Shown: piece by piece, positions 47,623 through 56,390 of the stretch
How the letters are laid out: the number at the start of each line of letters is the position of its first letter
Position numbering within the stretch: the first letter of the stretch is position 1
NCBI RefSeq assembly: GCF_014201825.1
Contig: NZ_JACHFJ010000001.1
Coordinates: 1-64,000 of the forward strand
DNA: 64,000 nucleotides
Source of the DNA: Acidocella aromatica
GTDB lineage: Bacteria; Pseudomonadota; Alphaproteobacteria; Acetobacterales; Acetobacteraceae
Direction of reading: 5' to 3'
Made by a program: the position numbers and the translations under genes
The notes under the pieces: model-generated
Database searches by the model: none
Seen by the model: only the letters and a program-made list of their open reading frames with translations
Told to the model about the DNA's origin: nothing

Positions 47623-48857
47623 GCGAAGATCTGCCTGATACGTTGCATCCCATGCGCCAGCGCGTCGATCTCCTCCGTTGTGGTGTAGAGCGCGAAGGAT
47701 GCACGCGCGGTGCTGGTAACACCCAGGCGACCCATCAGAGGTTCGGCGCAATGATGCCCAGCGCGCACGGCAATACCCTGGCGGTCAAGCAAGGTGGCGA
47801 TGTCATGCGCATGAGCGCCGCGCATGGTGAAAGAGATGACACCACCACGGTCCTGCGCTTGGCCGAGGATGTTCACGCCTTCAAGAGTTCCAAGCGTGGC
47901 CAAGGCATGTTCCGTCAGCGCCCGCTCATGCGCCGCGATGGCCTCGAAACCAATGGCGTTGACATAGTCGATGGCAGCACCTAGCCCAATGGTCTCAATG
48001 ATCGCCGGCGTACCAGCCTCAAAACGGAACGGCGGTTTGGCGAAGGTCGTTTTCTCGTAGCTTACGCTGGCGATCATTTCGCCACCGCCCATGAAGGGCG
48101 GCATCTCCTCCAGGATTTCCCGCTTGGCGTAAAGCACGCCGATGCCTGTAGGGCCGTAGAGCTTATGGCCGGAGAAGGCGAAAAAATCAGCGTCGATGGC
48201 CTGCACATCTATAGCGCGATGAACAATAGCCTGGCAGCCGTCGATGAGGATCTTCGCACCGTGCTCATGAGCGAATTTGGCAAGCCGCTCCACCGGCGTG
48301 TAGGTGCCGAGCACGTTTGACATCTGAGTGATGGCCAGCAACTTCACCTTGCCGTCGGCAAACACCTGCTCCAATGAATCGAAATCGATCTCGCCGGAAT
48401 CGGTGATCTTGACGATCCGCAGCTCGGTGCCATGCGCGTCGCGCAGCATCTGCCAGGGGACGAGGTTGGCGTGATGCTCCATCTCGGAGACCGCCACCGC
48501 ATCGCCGGGCTTCAGCGCCGTGCGCCCCCAGGTATAGGCCACAAGGTTGATGGACTCCGTGGCATTGCGCGTGAAGATGATCTCTTCACGCGAGGCAGCG
48601 TTGATAAACCCCGCCACCTTGTCGCGCACCGCCTCGAAGGCGTCGGAGGTTTTCTCCGACATATAATGCAGCCCGCGATGCACATTGGCGTATTGCGCCT
48701 CCATCACATGGCACATCGCGTCGATCACCGCGCGGGGCTTCTGCGCCGAGGCGGCGGAGTCCAGAAACACCAGCTTCTTGCCATGAACCTGCTGCTTGAG
48801 GATCGGGAAATCATCGCGGATGGCGGCAACGTCAAAAGTTTCCAGTGTGGCGCTCAT
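47619..48857 (-). CDS. sufS: Cysteine desulfurase SufS
   Basis: A PLP enzyme that takes sulfur from cysteine for cluster assembly. The 412-residue group II desulfurase has VFLDSAASAQKP, YANVHRGLHYMSEKTSDAFE, the PLP lysine in FAFSGHKLYGPTG, and the persulfide C370 in VRAGHHCAEPLM. ATG 48857 (MSATLETFDV) overlaps the sufD stop (ATGA) and is preferred over 48872. Confidence 0.96.
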   Translation of the reverse strand: MSATLETFDVAAIRDDFPILKQQVHGKKLVFLDSAASAQKPRAVIDAMCHVMEAQYANVHRGLHYMSEKTSDAFEAVRDKVAGFINAASREEIIFTRNATESINLVAYTWGRTALKPGDAVAVSEMEHHANLVPWQMLRDAHGTELRIVKITDSGEIDFDSLEQVFADGKVKLLAITQMSNVLGTYTPVERLAKFAHEHGAKILIDGCQAIVHRAIDVQAIDADFFAFSGHKLYGPTGIGVLYAKREILEEMPPFMGGGEMIASVSYEKTTFAKPPFRFEAGTPAIIETIGLGAAIDYVNAIGFEAIAAHERALTEHALATLGTLEGVNILGQAQDRGGVISFTMRGAHAHDIATLLDRQGIAVRAGHHCAEPLMGRLGVTSTARASFALYTTTEEIDALAHGMQRIRQIFA

Positions 48858-49951
48858 TGTTTCACCCACCAATTATCGATGGCCTCTTCCAGCAGCGCCC
48901 GCGCCTCGGGCTGGGTCACAGGCTCCAGCGCCTCCTCCAGGAAGGCACGGATGAGCATGGACCGCGCCTGATCGTCGGGGATGCCGCGCGAGCGCAGATA
49001 GAAGAGCTGCTCGGCATCCAGCGCGCCGATGGTGGCGCCGTGGCTGCATTTCACGTCGTCTGCGAAAATCTCAAGCTCGGGCTTGATGTCCATCTCGGCG
49101 CCCGGCGAGAGCAGCAGCGCTTGGCTGAGCTGGAAGCCGTCGGTCTGCTGGGCCACGCGGTCCACCTCGATGCGCCCCTGGAACACCCCGCGCGCCGTGC
49201 CCGCGAGCACGGATTTCACCGTCTGGCGCGAGGGGCAGCCCGGTGCCTTGTGCGCCACCACCGTTGTAAAATCGCCATGCTGCGTGCCTGTGAGCAGTTG
49301 CGCGCCGTTGAGATGCGCTAGCGCCCCTGTGCCGGTGAGCGTGGCGCTGATCTCGGTGCGCGAAAGCTTGGCACCGATGGTGGCGGTAAAATGATCGTAG
49401 GCTGCCGCCTCGGCCACGCGCGCGCGGATAGTGGCGAGGTGGAAGGCCTCGCGACTTTCATCCTGCAGGCGGATATGCGCGAACTTCGCCCCTTGCTCCA
49501 GCGAGATATCGATGACCGGGTCGTGCCAGTACACGCCTTCGCCCTTGGCGATCTCAATCAGTGTCAGCTTCGCGCCCTCGCCCAGCGTGATGCGGTGGCG
49601 TAGATGGAACGCGAACGGTACCGAACCCGCCGCATAGGAGATGAGCAGCAATGTTCCCGCATCCACGCCCGCGGGAACGTGCAGTGTCATGCCGTCATGC
49701 GCTTTCTCGGCATTGATGAGCGCCAGAGGCTGCGTGGAGTCTTCAGCAATTGTCTGGAAATTGTGCACGTACTCAAACGGCGAGGACAGCTCCTTTGCCA
49801 ACGTGCCGTTGAGGAACACGAGGCGCGGCAGATCGATATTGGGCAGCGTCGGAGCCACCACGGGCGGCGGCGCGGCGAATTCTATGCTGGCGAGCTGGCG
49901 CAGATCGGTATAGCGCCAAGCTTCCAGCTTTCTGGTGGGCAGGGCTGTCAT
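48854..49951 (-). CDS. sufD: Fe-S cluster scaffold component SufD
   Basis: A 365-residue beta-helix protein that pairs with SufB in the SufBC2D scaffold. It is identified by the start RKLEAWRYTDLRQLASIEF and by the C-terminal segment KCSHGATIGALDAEQLFYLRSRGI (His in CSHGA) followed by QARSMLIRAFLEEAL. It lies 3 bases after sufC and overlaps sufS by ATGA. Confidence 0.95.
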   Translation of the reverse strand: MTALPTRKLEAWRYTDLRQLASIEFAAPPPVVAPTLPNIDLPRLVFLNGTLAKELSSPFEYVHNFQTIAEDSTQPLALINAEKAHDGMTLHVPAGVDAGTLLLISYAAGSVPFAFHLRHRITLGEGAKLTLIEIAKGEGVYWHDPVIDISLEQGAKFAHIRLQDESREAFHLATIRARVAEAAAYDHFTATIGAKLSRTEISATLTGTGALAHLNGAQLLTGTQHGDFTTVVAHKAPGCPSRQTVKSVLAGTARGVFQGRIEVDRVAQQTDGFQLSQALLLSPGAEMDIKPELEIFADDVKCSHGATIGALDAEQLFYLRSRGIPDDQARSMLIRAFLEEALEPVTQPEARALLEEAIDNWWVKQ

Positions 49952-49954
49952 GGC

Positions 49955-50697
49955 TTACGCGGCTTCCAGCCCGGCATAGCCATGGGCTTCGAGCTCCAGC
50001 GCCAGCTCCTTCGGTCCCGAGCGCACGATGCGCCCAGCCGAGAGCACATGCACCACATCCGGCACGATGTGGTCCAGCAGGCGCTGGTAATGGGTGATGA
50101 CGAGGGCGGAGAATTTCGGCCCGCGCAGCGCGTTCACGCCATCGGCCACGATCTTCAGCGCGTCGATATCCAGGCCGGAATCGGTTTCGTCGAGAATGGC
50201 GAGGCCCGGCTGGAGCAGCGCCATTTGCAGCATCTCGTTGCGCTTCTTCTCGCCCCCCGAGAACCCGACATTCACGTTGCGCTTGAGGAAATCCTCCTTC
50301 ATGTGCAGCGACTTCACCGCCGCACGCGCCTGCTTGAGGAAGGCGACGGCGTCCAGTTCCTCCTCGCCGCGCTTGCGGCGGATGGCGTTCAGCGCCGTGC
50401 GCAGGAAATTGGCGTTACCCACGCCGGGCAGCTCCACCGGGTACTGGAAGGCGAGGAAGATGCCGGCGGCCGCTCGGTCCTCGGGAGCCAGATCAAGAAT
50501 GTTCTGGCCGTCATAAATCGCTTCGCCCTCGGTCACCTCATAGCCATCGCGCCCGGAGAGCACGTAGGAGAGCGTGGACTTGCCGGCGCCGTTCGGGCCC
50601 ATGATGGCGTGGATCTCGCCATCCGGCACCACCAGATTCACGCCGCGCAGGATTTCCTTCTCGCCAATGCGCGCATGCAGATTCTTGATTTCCAACA

Positions 50698-50698
<1 letters not shown>
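49955..50698 (-). CDS. sufC: Fe-S cluster assembly ATPase SufC
   Basis: The 247-residue ABC-type ATPase that drives SufBCD. Walker A GPNGAGKST, ABC signature FSGGEKKRNEM, Walker B LAILDETDSGLDIDAL and the switch His in VITHYQRLLDHI are all present. ATG 50698 (MLEIKNLHAR) overlaps the sufB stop (ATGA); an in-frame extension to 50974 lies within sufB and is rejected. Confidence 0.96.
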
Positions 50699-52134
<1,436 letters not shown>

Positions 52135-52584
52135 TTACGCAACCTCGTTGATCGGTTGGGACAGGCGCAGGCCCGGCGGCAGCGCCGCGGCGGCCATGTC
52201 AGCCAGGGTAATGTTGGACAATGCCTCGCGGATCGCCTGGTTCACCGGGTCCCAGCGCCCCGCCACGGGACAAAGAGACTGGCTCTCGCAGGTGCCGGAG
52301 CCTCCCTCGACGCAGGATGTGAGCGCTATCGGGCCATCGATGGCGCAGATCACCTCGGCCACCGCAATGCCCGAGAGCGGCCGCCCGAGCCGGTAGCCGC
52401 CTCGCGCGCCACGGGTGGAAATCACCAGCCCCTGCCCAGCCAGGGCCTTGAGCACCTTGGCCACGGTGGGCTCGGGTACGCCGATAGCGGCGGCGATGCC
52501 GGGGGAGGTTTCCACCCCTTCCGCCGCGCTGAGGCGCACCAGGGCCGCCACGGCGTAATCGGTCAGGCGCGAGAGTTTCAGCAT
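52135..52584 (-). CDS. sufR: SUF system Rrf2-family regulator
   Basis: A 149-residue Rrf2/IscR-type winged-helix regulator: MLKLSRLTDYAVAALVRLSA start, recognition helix in PEPTVAKVLKALAGQGLV, the wing RGARGGYRLGRP, and three cysteines C91, C99 and C105 (CVEGGSGTCESQSLC), spaced nearly as in IscR, that should bind an Fe-S cluster. It probably senses cluster status and controls the suf operon it heads, including itself. The symbol follows use for operon-linked Rrf2 regulators; it is not the cyanobacterial SufR. Confidence 0.9.
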   Translation of the reverse strand: MLKLSRLTDYAVAALVRLSAAEGVETSPGIAAAIGVPEPTVAKVLKALAGQGLVISTRGARGGYRLGRPLSGIAVAEVICAIDGPIALTSCVEGGSGTCESQSLCPVAGRWDPVNQAIREALSNITLADMAAAALPPGLRLSQPINEVA

Positions 52585-52600
52585 TGACGCTCCAGTAAGC

Positions 52601-52620
52601 GGACCTGTTTGGTCCTGTTT
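52601..52620 (-). promoter_or_regulatory. Candidate SUF regulator operator
   Basis: Two tandem decamers GGACCTGTTT and GGTCCTGTTT lie 16-36 bases before the regulator start. The first with the next five bases forms a perfect palindrome, GGACC-N5-GGTCC (52601-52615). The place and the symmetry suit an autoregulatory Rrf2 site; a TTGACG box lies further up (minus strand, 52651-52646) but a matching -10 is unclear. Confidence 0.45.
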
Positions 52621-52667
52621 GCCAAATGGGACATGCCAAGCCCCTCGTCAACCCCGATTCCTGTGGT

Positions 52668-53297
52668 TCAGCCCCCCAGTTTGGCGATGAGTCCGAGCAG
52701 CTCGCCGGGACTGTGCGCCACGAAGCTGGACTGTCCCTGTCCATAGCCCCAGGTGACGAAAATCCCCTGCACGCCGAGCCCCTCGGCGGCCAGCATATCG
52801 TTCTCGTGGTCGCCGATCATCACTGCCTCGCCCACCTCCATCTCCGCCAGAGTGGCGGCCAGATGGCGCGGGTCGGGCTTTTTATAAGGCGTGGAATCCC
52901 CGCCTGTCACGGCGGCAAAGAAAGGCGCAAGGTCCAGGGCAGCCAGAATCTTACGCGCGGGGCCGATGGGTTTGTTGGTGCACAGGCCAAGCAGATGCCC
53001 GGCCTCACGCAATACCCCCAGCGCCGGGAGGATACCGTCGTAAATCCGCGTTTCCACCACCGGGTTATCCTGGTAATCGGCGATGAAGGCGGCGAGATGC
53101 CGGGGCTCCGCCACTCGCCCATGCGCGGCGAAGGCACGTTCCAGCAATTGCTTGGCACCGTCGCCGATCATTCCCCGGATCGCGTCCAGCGAATGCGGGG
53201 CCAGATCATCCGCCGCCAGCACGCGGTTCACCGAGGCGGCGATGTCCGGCGCCGAGTCGATCAGCGTGCCATCCAAATCGAAGATCACAGCGCGCAT
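52668..53297 (-). CDS. gph: Phosphoglycolate phosphatase-like HAD hydrolase
   Basis: A 209-residue HAD enzyme. Motif I AVIFDLDGTLIDSAPDIAAS (nucleophile D7, acid D9), motif II LGLCTNKPIG, and motif III/IV KPDPRHLAA...AVMIGDHENDML. The helical cap (about 15-80) and IDSAPDI start fit Gph, which removes 2-phosphoglycolate from DNA repair or photorespiration. Substrate assignment within the HAD family is probable, not certain. It is divergent from glmS. Confidence 0.88.
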   Translation of the reverse strand: MRAVIFDLDGTLIDSAPDIAASVNRVLAADDLAPHSLDAIRGMIGDGAKQLLERAFAAHGRVAEPRHLAAFIADYQDNPVVETRIYDGILPALGVLREAGHLLGLCTNKPIGPARKILAALDLAPFFAAVTGGDSTPYKKPDPRHLAATLAEMEVGEAVMIGDHENDMLAAEGLGVQGIFVTWGYGQGQSSFVAHSPGELLGLIAKLGG

Positions 53298-53333
53298 GAA
53301 ACACTCCGTCGTACAAATTGAATTTGCGCTCCT

Positions 53334-53362
53334 TTGACACGTAAGCGGCCCCGGGGCTACCG
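53334..53362 (+). promoter_or_regulatory. Possible glmS promoter
   Basis: A consensus TTGACA lies at 53334-53339 in the gap between gph and glmS. With 17-base spacing the -10 would be CTACCG, a poor match, so only the -35 is convincing. Confidence 0.25.
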
Positions 53363-53391
53363 CAGGAGGAGGTTTACAGAGGGTTAGGCTG

Positions 53392-55209
53392 ATGTGCGGA
53401 ATCGTCGGGGTTGTTGGTCTTTCTGCGGCGGCGCCGTTGCTGCTGGATGGGCTGAAGCGCCTGGAATATCGCGGCTATGATTCCGCCGGAATCGCCACGC
53501 TGGTGGACGGACAGATCGAGCGCCGCCGCGCCGAGGGCAAGCTGAAGAACCTGGCCGCCGTGGTGGAGCGCCAGCCACTGGCCGGGACCACGGGCATCGG
53601 CCACACGCGCTGGGCCACCCATGGCGCGCCCACCGAGAGCAACGCCCACCCGCACGCCACCTCCCGCGTGGCGGTGGTGCATAACGGCATCATAGAGAAC
53701 CACAACACCCTGCGCGCCGAACTGGAGGCCAAGGGGCAGAAATTCGCATCCGAGACCGACACTGAGACCGTGGCCCAGTTGCTCGACTTGCTGCTCGCAG
53801 AAGGGCTGCCCCCGGTGGAGGCGGCCAAACAAGCCTTTGCCCGGCTGGAGGGCGCTTACGCCCTGGCGCTGATTTTCACCGGCTACCCAGACCTCATCAT
53901 CGCCGCTCAGCGCGGCGCTCCGCTGGCCGTGGGCTATGGCGATTCAGAGATGTATCTCGGCTCCGACGCCTTGGCCCTCGCCCCGCTGACCCGCGAGATC
54001 GCGTATCTGGAGGATGGCGACTGGGTGGTTGTAACCCGCGCCGGTGCCGTCTTCTACGACCACGACAATCGAGAGGTGACGCGCACCAAGAAGCTGACCA
54101 GCCTGACCGGGGCTGCCATCGGCAAGGGCAATTTCCGCCACTTCATGGAAAAGGAGTTGCACGAGCACCCGGTGGTGATCGGCGACGTGCTGCACCGTAT
54201 GCTCGATGGCGGCACACCCCGCCTGCCCGCCCTGCCCTTCGACCTCGCGGCAGTGAAGCGTATCACCATGAGTGCCTGCGGCTCAGCCTTTTATGCCGGA
54301 CTCACCGCCAAGTTCTGGCTGGAGAACCTAGCCCGCGTGCCAGTGGAGGCGGATGTCGCCTCCGAATTCCGCTACCGCGCCCCGCCTCTGGATGAAGGCG
54401 GACTGGGACTGCTGGTCAGCCAGTCCGGCGAGACAGCCGACACCCTGGCCGCACTGCGTTACATGAAGACGGCGGGGCAGAAAATCCTGTCCGTTCTTAA
54501 TGTGCCGGAAAGCTCCATGGCGCGTGAGAGCGACGCCATTCTGGAGACCATCGCCGGGCCGGAGATCGGCGTGGCGTCCACCAAGGCCTTTACCGCCCAG
54601 CTCACCGTGCTGGCCGTGTTCTCCCTGGCCCTGGCCCAGGCCAAGGGCGTACTACCCTCGGCCGAGGTGGAGCGCCTTGCCGCCAGCCTGCTGGAGATCC
54701 CAGCCAAGGCGGCGGAGGTCCTGGCCAACGAAGCGCCGATCCGCCAGCTCGCCAAACGCATCGCCGAGGCGCGGGACGTGCTGTATCTGGGCCGTGGCGG
54801 GTGCTTCCCTATCGCGCTCGAAGGCGCGCTGAAGCTGAAGGAGATCAGCTATATCCACGCCGAGGGCTATGCCGCGGGCGAGATGAAGCACGGCCCCATC
54901 GCGCTTATCGACAAATCCGTGCCGGTCATCGCCATCTGCCCCTCCGGCCCGCTCTTCGAGAAAACCGCCTCCAACCTACAGGAAGCCGCCGCCCGTGGCG
55001 GGCAGATCGTGGTGTTCTCCGACAAGGAGGGCGCCGAGAAGCTCGCCCCCATCGCCGCCGAGACCATCCTGCTGCCGGAGATCGACCCGTTCGCCGCCCC
55101 CATCCTGCATGCTATTCCGGTGCAGATGCTGGCCTACCATGTGGCCGTGCTGAAGGGCACCGACGTGGACCAGCCGCGCAACCTTGCCAAATCCGTTACC
55201 GTGGAATGA
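53392..55209 (+). CDS. glmS: Glutamine--fructose-6-phosphate aminotransferase (isomerizing)
   Basis: Makes glucosamine-6-phosphate, first step to UDP-GlcNAc, peptidoglycan and lipid A. The 605-residue enzyme starts MCGIVGVVGL, with the nucleophile Cys 2 exposed after Met removal; the amidotransferase domain has GHTRWATHGAPTESNAHPH; two SIS domains follow (SACGSAFYAGLTAKFW; LYLGRGGCFPIALEGALKLK) and the end LAKSVTVE is standard. No glmS ribozyme is expected or seen. A strong terminator follows. Confidence 0.98.
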   Translation: MCGIVGVVGLSAAAPLLLDGLKRLEYRGYDSAGIATLVDGQIERRRAEGKLKNLAAVVERQPLAGTTGIGHTRWATHGAPTESNAHPHATSRVAVVHNGIIENHNTLRAELEAKGQKFASETDTETVAQLLDLLLAEGLPPVEAAKQAFARLEGAYALALIFTGYPDLIIAAQRGAPLAVGYGDSEMYLGSDALALAPLTREIAYLEDGDWVVVTRAGAVFYDHDNREVTRTKKLTSLTGAAIGKGNFRHFMEKELHEHPVVIGDVLHRMLDGGTPRLPALPFDLAAVKRITMSACGSAFYAGLTAKFWLENLARVPVEADVASEFRYRAPPLDEGGLGLLVSQSGETADTLAALRYMKTAGQKILSVLNVPESSMARESDAILETIAGPEIGVASTKAFTAQLTVLAVFSLALAQAKGVLPSAEVERLAASLLEIPAKAAEVLANEAPIRQLAKRIAEARDVLYLGRGGCFPIALEGALKLKEISYIHAEGYAAGEMKHGPIALIDKSVPVIAICPSGPLFEKTASNLQEAAARGGQIVVFSDKEGAEKLAPIAAETILLPEIDPFAAPILHAIPVQMLAYHVAVLKGTDVDQPRNLAKSVTVE

Positions 55210-55212
55210 GCC

Positions 55213-55282
55213 AGGGCCGGGGCTCGCGGCCAATTTCACGCGAAGCCCCGGCCCTCAACACCTGATTTTAAAAAATTTTTCC
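55213..55282 (+). terminator. glmS terminator
   Basis: AGGGCCGGGGCT (55213-55224) pairs with AGCCCCGGCCCT (55244-55255), with an inner CGCG/CGCG pair. T-rich stretches, GATTTT and AATTTTT, follow at a distance of 8-25 bases rather than at once. Confidence 0.7.
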
Positions 55283-55373
55283 CCAAGCCGACAAAAAGGC
55301 GGCGGGAAATCTTGGTAAAAATCTGGCAAAACTGTGTTTTGTGATTTGAATTTAGAAGAGTTTTGTAGGTAAT

Positions 55374-55395
55374 CTCTTGTTCCTAACAAGAGGAA
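55374..55395 (+). promoter_or_regulatory. Hairpin overlapping the ribosome binding site of the 70-residue gene
   Basis: CTCTTGTT and AACAAGAG form a perfect 8-base stem with a CCT loop. The last bases of the stem are the start of the AGAGGA site (55390-55395) that serves ATG 55403, so folding would hide part of it. The segment upstream (55283-55373) is AT-rich and probably carries the promoter. Confidence 0.45.
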
Positions 55396-55402
55396 ATCCG
55401 AG

Positions 55403-55615
55403 ATGCCACTGAACGGTGCACTGATTGGCCAAGCCCGGATCGTAGCCCTGCTGGGCGGTGCTGGACCTCATGTAGGTGCGGCGCAGGAGAAGTTTTATAT
55501 CGAGGACGGCTGGGTGTTCCGGGAACACCACGGCAAATACGTCGAATGCATCTGCCGGAGCGAGGATATTTCCACCTCCCCGGCTCAACTCCTCCCTATC
55601 AAGCAACTGGCCTGA
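55403..55615 (+). CDS. Small hypothetical protein, 70 residues
   Basis: Not recognised. The product begins MPLNGALIGQARIVALLGGAG and has a polar middle KFYIEDGWVFREHHGKYVEC with two cysteines (ECIC) and no signal peptide. Support for a real gene: an AGAGGA site 8 bases before the ATG, an AT-rich promoter-like leader after the glmS terminator, and a hairpin just after the stop. A weaker open frame on the opposite strand (55352-55606) is less likely. Confidence 0.5.
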   Translation: MPLNGALIGQARIVALLGGAGPHVGAAQEKFYIEDGWVFREHHGKYVECICRSEDISTSPAQLLPIKQLA

Positions 55616-55624
55616 CTTAAAACT

Positions 55625-55663
55625 GCCCGCGGCGTTGGAATGTCCTGCCGCGGGCGGAGCTTT
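55625..55663. terminator. Hairpin between the two small genes
   Basis: GCCCGCGGC (55625-55633) and GCCGCGGGC (55647-55655) make a 9-base GC stem with a 13-base loop, followed by GGAGCTTTAT on the plus strand. It lies between convergent small genes and may stop both, but the U-run is short. Confidence 0.6.
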
Positions 55664-55669
55664 ATCTGC

Positions 55670-56011
55670 TTACTGGTTAATGCCGGGAATCTGCACCGCG
55701 GGAGCCGGCATCCCCACCGGAGATTGGGTGGTGCCACCAGGGCCGCTGATCTCGACTGGGGAGCCGATTGTCGCCGTCGGGTGCTGGGCAATTGTCGGCA
55801 GGGTCGGCACATTCCCGCCCAGGTTGCTGAAATCGGCCTGGTTACGCTTAAAGTGCTGCGGCGGCAAAGTGCCGGCCGGCGGCTTGGCGATGCCCGTCTG
55901 CCCCCCACTCTTGGTGGTCGCGCTGCCGGTGGTGGTGCTGGCCGAAGTCTGGGCGAAAGCGGCACCCGAAAGCGCCAGCACAAACACGCAGGCCAATGGT
56001 AGACGGGTCAT
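55670..56011 (-). CDS. Small secreted hypothetical protein
   Basis: A 113-codon gene (112 or 113 residues). MTRLPLACVFVLALSGAAFA is a clear Sec signal peptide with cleavage after AFA. The mature part is Ser/Thr/Gly/Pro-rich (TSASTTTGSATTKSGGQ), then has LPPQHFKRNQADFSNLGG and repeated P-rich turns, likely unstructured. No Cys in the mature chain. No family recognised. AGGAG lies 7 bases before ATG 56011. It is divergent from the kdp operon. Confidence 0.65.
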   Translation of the reverse strand: MTRLPLACVFVLALSGAAFAQTSASTTTGSATTKSGGQTGIAKPPAGTLPPQHFKRNQADFSNLGGNVPTLPTIAQHPTATIGSPVEISGPGGTTQSPVGMPAPAVQIPGINQ

Positions 56012-56116
56012 ATCCGTACTCCTGAAGTTCACGACTTTCAGTATATAAGAAGCAACGGGACGGCAATCATGCGACATGAGCAACCCAGGGGCCAGCAGCG
56101 TTAAGACGTTAGCACC

Positions 56117-56173
56117 TTTTTATCTACCCTTTACGCCCGCTCTGTCACTTCCGCATGTAAAGTTTACGTCCCG
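56117..56173 (+). promoter_or_regulatory. Candidate KdpE-binding/promoter region of the kdp operon
   Basis: The segment TTTTTATCTACCCTTTACGC (56117-56136), followed by CCGC, resembles the E. coli kdp operator known for KdpE (T-rich block, TTTACACCCCG core). A second TTTACGTCCCG copy lies at 56163-56173. Binding here is inferred from resemblance and position upstream of kdp. Confidence 0.4.
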
Positions 56174-56208
56174 AGGCGCATCTCCCCAGGCTGAAAAGGA
56201 GGCTCCTT

Positions 56209-56292
56209 ATGAGCGACATCATCGCCATCCTATCCGGTCTCGCGATCTTCGCGCTGCTCTTCCTCTACGTCCCCCTGGCGGAGCGCGTGTGA
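56209..56292 (+). CDS. 27-residue membrane microprotein upstream of kdpF
   Basis: ATG 56209 is preceded by a strong AAGGAGG (56196-56202, 6-base spacing). The product MSDIIAILSGLAIFALLFLY plus VPLAERV is one membrane helix with an acidic start and a charged end. It overlaps kdpF by one base (TGATG). Similar one-helix proteins ending in CER or AER-like residues occur before kdpF in other genomes, to my recollection; they are often left unannotated. It may be an extra small subunit or regulator of Kdp. Confidence 0.65.
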   Translation: MSDIIAILSGLAIFALLFLYVPLAERV

Positions 56293-56378
56293 TGCTGGAC
56301 CTCACATTGGGCGGCATCATTTCCGCCGGACTGCTGGTTTACCTGATCTGGGCCATGCTGCGCCCGGAAGATTTCTGA
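56292..56378 (+). CDS. kdpF: Potassium-transporting ATPase subunit KdpF
   Basis: A 28-residue single-helix protein, MLDLTLGGIISAGLLVYLIW then AMLRPEDF. The L-V-Y-L-x-x-A-L/M-L-R-P-E-x-F ending is the KdpF signature. KdpF sits at the edge of the KdpA-KdpB interface and stabilises the complex. The start overlaps the preceding microprotein stop by one base; kdpA follows after 12 bases. Confidence 0.9.
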   Translation: MLDLTLGGIISAGLLVYLIWAMLRPEDF

Positions 56379-56390
56379 AAGCCCCACAAC

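Noticed and set aside
53392-53400. glmS ribozyme upstream of glmS
   Set aside because: The leader before glmS is under 100 bases with no recognisable ribozyme core, and that element is a Gram-positive feature.
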